Made by a program: the position numbers and the translations under genes
Notes under the pieces: model-generated
What the model saw: only the letters and a program-made list of their open reading frames with translations
Told to the model about the DNA's origin: nothing
Database searches by the model: none
Shown here: positions 25,801-31,800 of the stretch, one piece after another
Position numbering within the stretch: position 1 is the first letter of the stretch
Layout: every line of letters starts with the position of its first letter
NCBI RefSeq assembly: GCF_024606225.1
Contig: NZ_JAGRPU010000010.1
Location: 1-64,000 of the forward strand
Direction of reading: 5' to 3'
DNA from: Endozoicomonas sp. ISHI1
Lineage (GTDB): Bacteria > Pseudomonadota > Gammaproteobacteria > Pseudomonadales > Endozoicomonadaceae
Length of the DNA: 64,000 bases

Positions 25801-28800
25801 TTTATTCCCAGGGCTGGCCATAACCTGGTGTATACCCGCGGGGGTAATGACACTGTACTGGCTGATGGTGGGCGCACGGAAATCCGGTTGGAAAAAGGCA
25901 ATAATAAGGTTTTCCTGAAGGCCGGGAATCATATTGTCGAGGGTGGCACAGGCGATGATGAAATTTATTTTTCGGACACCACCCACACCCAGCATCGGAT
26001 TCAGGGCGGAGGAGGCAATAATCGGCTCATCAGTGATTTGCGACCCCGTATTACTTTGAAATTCAAGCAATGGTCGGCTTCTACGGTTGTTCCGCGCACG
26101 CAGTCAACAACAGAGTTTGCACTGTTCCCACATCTGGCAATTGTTGTCCCTCAATTTTTTGCTCGACCCACTGTTGCTCAACCCGCTTTGTTACCCTCGG
26201 CGGAACTCCAATGCACAGATTTTGCACCTGTCCAGCTGGTGGTGGATCTTGCCAATAATGCATTAAAGCTAAAGGTTCTGGGTGTCTATGATGACGCCAA
26301 AGGCAAAACAAGAATAAAGCCTGAAGATAAATTTTCCAAGGATAGCGTGTTTCAGTTGTCGTTTGATTTGGAGGGGAAGCAGAAAGTAAAAAAAGTGGCA
26401 CTGGCTGACTTTATCAAAGGAGAGGCAACCATAAACTGGGGAGGTATTGTTCAGGGTGTATCTATGGACGCCAGTCTGGAGCCGCTTATTTCTACTACCA
26501 CCGTTGATGTTGACCTGAAGTGGGCACGTGAAGACAACACAAAAGAGGGCACCACGACGTACAGGAAAAAATGCCAGTCCAAATGGCAGGTTGAATTCTC
26601 AACCATTGATTCGCCATCAGTGACCATCGATTTAACCTATAAAAAAGATGGGCGTTTGCAGGTGCAGAATGTCAATACCCTGATTACCCAGGATGGTGAT
26701 GACACGATAACAGGAAACCCCGGTGAAAATAATAAACTTATCGGGGGCAGCGGCAACAATCATTTAATTGACATGGGCGGGGATAACCAGTTCTCCGTTG
26801 GAATGGGAAATAACAATATCACCGCCGGCTCTGGATACGACACGCTTTTGTATCAGGTGATGACCCAGACCTGGCTGAAAAACCGGCCCTTTATTCCCTA
26901 TACACTGGATTCTATTTCGGTGGATATGGCCAGCCGCAGCGTTCGTCATGTCTGGAAAGCCAGTGACAGACAGTATCCCGATAAATCATTTTCAGATCGG
27001 TTTACCGGTATTGACCATGTTGTTGGTACTGGCAATGGCGATCGCTATTCCGGATCGGACGATGACGAGCAGTACACTACAGGCGGTGGTGACGATACCG
27101 TGGATATGGGCGGAGGAGATGATCTGGTTGTGGTCCTGGATTCCGGGCAGGAACCGGCAAGCCCCAGCCTGAAGGGGGGCAGCGGCAACGATACCCTGGT
27201 GTTTGAAACGCGTCAGGGCGTCTGGGTGGACCTGGAAGCTGGCCAGGGCAGGATTGGAACCGGGAAGGTATTTGATCTTGGGGGATTTGAGCGGGTCACT
27301 GGCAGTATTGCTAACGATACCCTTTACGGCAATGAGCTTGATAATGTGCTCACTCCCCGGGCAGGTGACAACCAGAAAGTCTATGGCAGAGGCGGCAATG
27401 ATCACTTTCTGCTGTCTGAAGGAACCCACCTGGTTGCTGGCGGTAATGGCACGGATACCGTCGATTATCAGGCCCTGGTATTACCCCCCGGCACCACGGG
27501 TGTGATGGCCCTGCAGGATTACCGGGCACTGTCAGACGGTCAGGGCTGGTTCAATGGCACCACCTGGTTTAATGCCACCACCTGGTTTGGTTCGGATTGG
27601 TCAGGCTATGCCGAACAGGCCGGATTACCCTGTCCAAATAACGACACCGCTGGAGGGGCAACCAATGTTTCCGCCACCTGTCGTTCAGGCTTTGTCGTCT
27701 TTCTTTATGGGGAGAATCCAACTTTACCCGAACCGCGAGGCATCAAGGATCAGTTATACGACATTGAAAATCTGTTTGGCAGCAAAGGTGACGATGTCCT
27801 TTTCCTGACGTTAGCCAAAACTTTAGCCAGTGGCGCTGATGGCAATGACCGCCTGGTGGATCTGTCTGAAGGGGCAACCCTGAGAGGTGGAAAAGGGAAT
27901 GACATACTCCATGCCAGCTATCGTAACGATAGCCAGGGCACGACCACGCTGGGGGGAGCAGGTTTCGATGTCCATTATGGCGGTCCCGGCGATGATAAAA
28001 TGATTGCGGATCAGGATGCAGACCGGCTGATGGGCGATAAAGGCAAGGATTTTTATCTCGTCGACTGGCAAGCCAGGGGGACAGAAATTTCTGACCCGGA
28101 TAATGGCAATATGCTGATGCTCAGGGGCGAAGGAGCCACTTTTGACAACATCGGGCTGGTACTGAATGGGAATTTCAGTGAGCTGTACTTTCAAGACCAG
28201 GGATATTACTGGGTCACCCTCACCATGGACGCTGTGCCAAGAAGAGTTCGTCCTGATGGCAGCCTGGACACCGGGCATTTTGTCGAAGCACTCCATCAGC
28301 ATTTTCCTTATCTGCGCATTGAGGATACAGCAAAAGGCAACAAAACCACTGCCGCTCCCCTGACCAAGCAAGGTTTAAAGCTTTTTTATCAGGACCGGTT
28401 GATAAGGGATATCCGACTGGACAACATCATGATTGCAGAGGCTGACGATGAGGTCGTTCGTTCCGGCATCGGCAATGATGACTTAATGGCGCTGGGTTGC
28501 CGGAAACTCAACCAGACTGAAGGGGTTCCCGGTTGCCATTATAAGCTCTACGGTGAAGAGGGCCATGATACTTTCCTGGTTCGCAACGCAACAGCGGACG
28601 TCTATCCGGGACCAGGCCATAACCGGCTTGCTGCGGGTAAACAGGCCAAAGTGTTTGTCAGTTTTGATTCGGATCAATCGCAAACCTTCGGGCTCTCTTT
28701 GCCATCTCCGCCAGAACAGCTCAGGGCCACTAACTGGCATTCCGTTGAGCCAGGGCAACTGGTCAGCCATGGCGGGGCCCTTACTGGTGAAAACAGTGCA

Positions 28801-31800
28801 GGCTTCAAGAATGCCCGGCAGTTAACTGAAAGAAGTCAATGGCTGGAAATACCGGGCTTAGTGACGGGTGGAGCCATGACACTGTCATTACAGTTGCGGG
28901 TTTCTGGTCTGGACCAGGCCTTTCTTCCCATTATTTATTTTGCTGATGCCGTTGGTCGTCATGGCATCAGGGTGGATAAAACCAACCGTGATGATCTGGT
29001 ACTGACATTTTCCGATGCTGCTGCTGAAACTATCTTACATAAGCGGGTCCCTGATTTTTTTCAGGATGGCCAGTGGGTGCACCTGACGCTGCGGGTCAAT
29101 CGTGCAGGCCTTGTGGACATTTATAAAGATGGGAAAAACGTGTTGCAAGGCGTCAGGGTTGAGGTGCCAAAACGAATGATCAGGCCCATGAATTTTTTGG
29201 GTCGGGAAGCGGTGGCGCTGGGCACTCAAAATCCCAGTAACGCCACTTTGACTGTTGCCGGGCTGATGGTGGTCGATCATTCGATGGCAGAGGAAGCCAT
29301 TAGCCAGCTGGCCAAATCCCCCAGCGGAAATCTGCTGAAGCTGTCGTCTGAGTGTGATTCGATTGAGGTGGCCCTGACCGATTGTCCAGACTACCTGGAG
29401 TTGGGTGACAGGCACTACCTTGATGGTCAGGAGACTGTCCGTTCCTGGCTCAAGTCCGTTGAACGTTTACCGGGTATGGTTCCTGTAGCCGATGGCAGAC
29501 ACATCTTTGTCGCGGATGACAACAGCAAAAAGGGGTTGTTTCAGCAGGGCGATGGTTACAGTGAGATTGTCGAGGCTCCGGGGCGTGCCGACTTGTTGGT
29601 GGTGAAGGTTAATCGGGATAACCAGGCTGTTTTTCGCAAACAGAATGATGATTTGTTGATTTATCTTTTCAAGGATGGCGAAAGCCTGGAAACCGCTTCT
29701 TTGACCGGCATTTCGGATCGGAGACGCTATCAGGGTTATTTTAATAGCAATCATTTAAACCGGGTTGAGCGTATCGAACTCAATCATCGGGTTCTGCTGT
29801 CGGAAGACGTTTGGTCGCTCACCCGCGATTTTCCCAAACCATCAAAAATCCTCAACAGGGCAAAACTTGAGGATGTCAGGGTGCTGGAACGCCAGGGGCA
29901 GTTGATGCTGTTCTTTGGCGGGAACCATTTTCCCCTGGGCATGACGCTGGGTCAGTTGTGGCCCGTTGCCTGGGATGACTATGAGAGTCATCATCCATTA
30001 GTCACAGTAAGCTGCCAGACGCTTCTGCCCACCAGAGGGGCGAAGGCAGTCTGTTCCATGTCGGCCATGGATTGGCGAGGCTTGGCCAGGGCTTACGGTC
30101 AGGTGTTGCTTTCCGGCTCGGACATCAGTGACGAACACTTGCTGAAGCTGAGTGCCCGTAATGTCTTTGAGAAAACGGCTGGGTTCTGCCCATTAAATGA
30201 CAATGCCGGGTCCTCATCAAACTGCACAGTACGCCTGGGTACTCCGGATGCTGATAACTGGCACTCATCAGGGGAGACGGGTGCCTTTTTTGGGCTGGGC
30301 GGTGATGATCAGTTCACGGTAACGGATTTACGCTGGGATTATCTCGGAGGCGGTGAGGGATATGATTCACTGGTGCTTGCCCCTGTGGTCACTGTCGGTG
30401 CGTCGTTTATTGTGGACGGAAACCATCAGCACATTGTCGTTGATGGGCAGGTGCAAGGCTCAGTGTCCGGATTTGAGTTCATTCACTGGCAGGTACCCGG
30501 TTCCGGCCAATTCATCCCACCACCGGAGGTGACCCGGTTAACGGTTACCCTCGGTGATGTGCAGGTCAAAACCGGAGCCAAGTTGGACAGCATTGTCGTG
30601 GGTGGCACCGGGACTGTCCGACTGCTGGATACCGGTTGGCACTCGGTGACCTTCTCCTGCAAGGACGATGGGACCGGGCTTGATAACGTCCATTTTAACC
30701 ATCCGGGCATCAGGTTATCTGACCTGATGGTTCAAAAGTTTGAGCCAGTAACAACGTTTGAAAATACCCTGACGGGTGGAGAGATGACGCTGTCCTGTTT
30801 TGTGAGTCCTGATGCGTCTGTTTCTGCCGAGGTTGAGTTGTTTGATTTTTCTGACTTGTCGGACAGCGACAAGGGGTCAATGACCCTGTTGGTCAGTCAG
30901 GGGAAGGATCTGGTTATCAGGGTATTGCCTGCTGAGGGGAGTGAACGAAGGATCGTGGCCAACGACTTTTTCCCAGCGGGCAAAAAAACGCACCTGCTGG
31001 TGTCCCAGGATCAAAGCCATTTGATGATTTATCAAAATGGCCGGCTTATCCAGTCTGAAACGCTTGCCCCTCTGCCTGTGGCTATGCGCAGCAGAACGCA
31101 GATAGGCGACAATGCCAGGGGTTGGCTGGACGCTGTGGTTTTGGTGGCTGACAGCGTTAACGCCAGAACCGCACGTTTGCTGGCAGAAACACCCACAGGA
31201 AAGTTGACCCGGTTAAAACGAATCGATTCCCCTGAGCTGGGAGTGGTGGTCAAAGGGGGCAATCCAAAGACGGTCACTGTGGGTCAGCAGCTCTTAACTC
31301 TGGATCAATGGCATACGGCCTTTGTTGAGAGCAAGGGCATGACACCTTTAGGAAGCTTCCGGGAAGATGCTGAATTGAAGGCGTCAGCGGTTAGCCCTGA
31401 TGCTGCCAGTTCGGTGAACGCCACCATCGCTCCGGTACCCTCAACTGCAAAGCCTGTAGCTACCGTCGAAAATCCGTTTACCCCCACAAAAAGCACTCAG
31501 TTTATTCAGGTAACACCGACTCCCACCCCATTAGAGCCAAGTGTTCCACCCCTTGAGTTTCCTGATTTTCCATTGACTGTTCTTAAACAGGAGTCGCCTG
31601 AATTACCAAAGATAACGGGGTTAAGTGAGCTGATTGGCAGAGCAAACTCGGATGAGCCTGTGTTCAAGGAGCTTGAGACCCTGCCTTGTTTTGCCAGTGG
31701 CTTGCCTGCTTCAGCTACCGGTAATAAAAGTCAGTTCTCGTACAATAGGCTTCAGTGCAATGAAAGTTCTGTCGAATTGCTTGAGAATCAGCAGGCACCC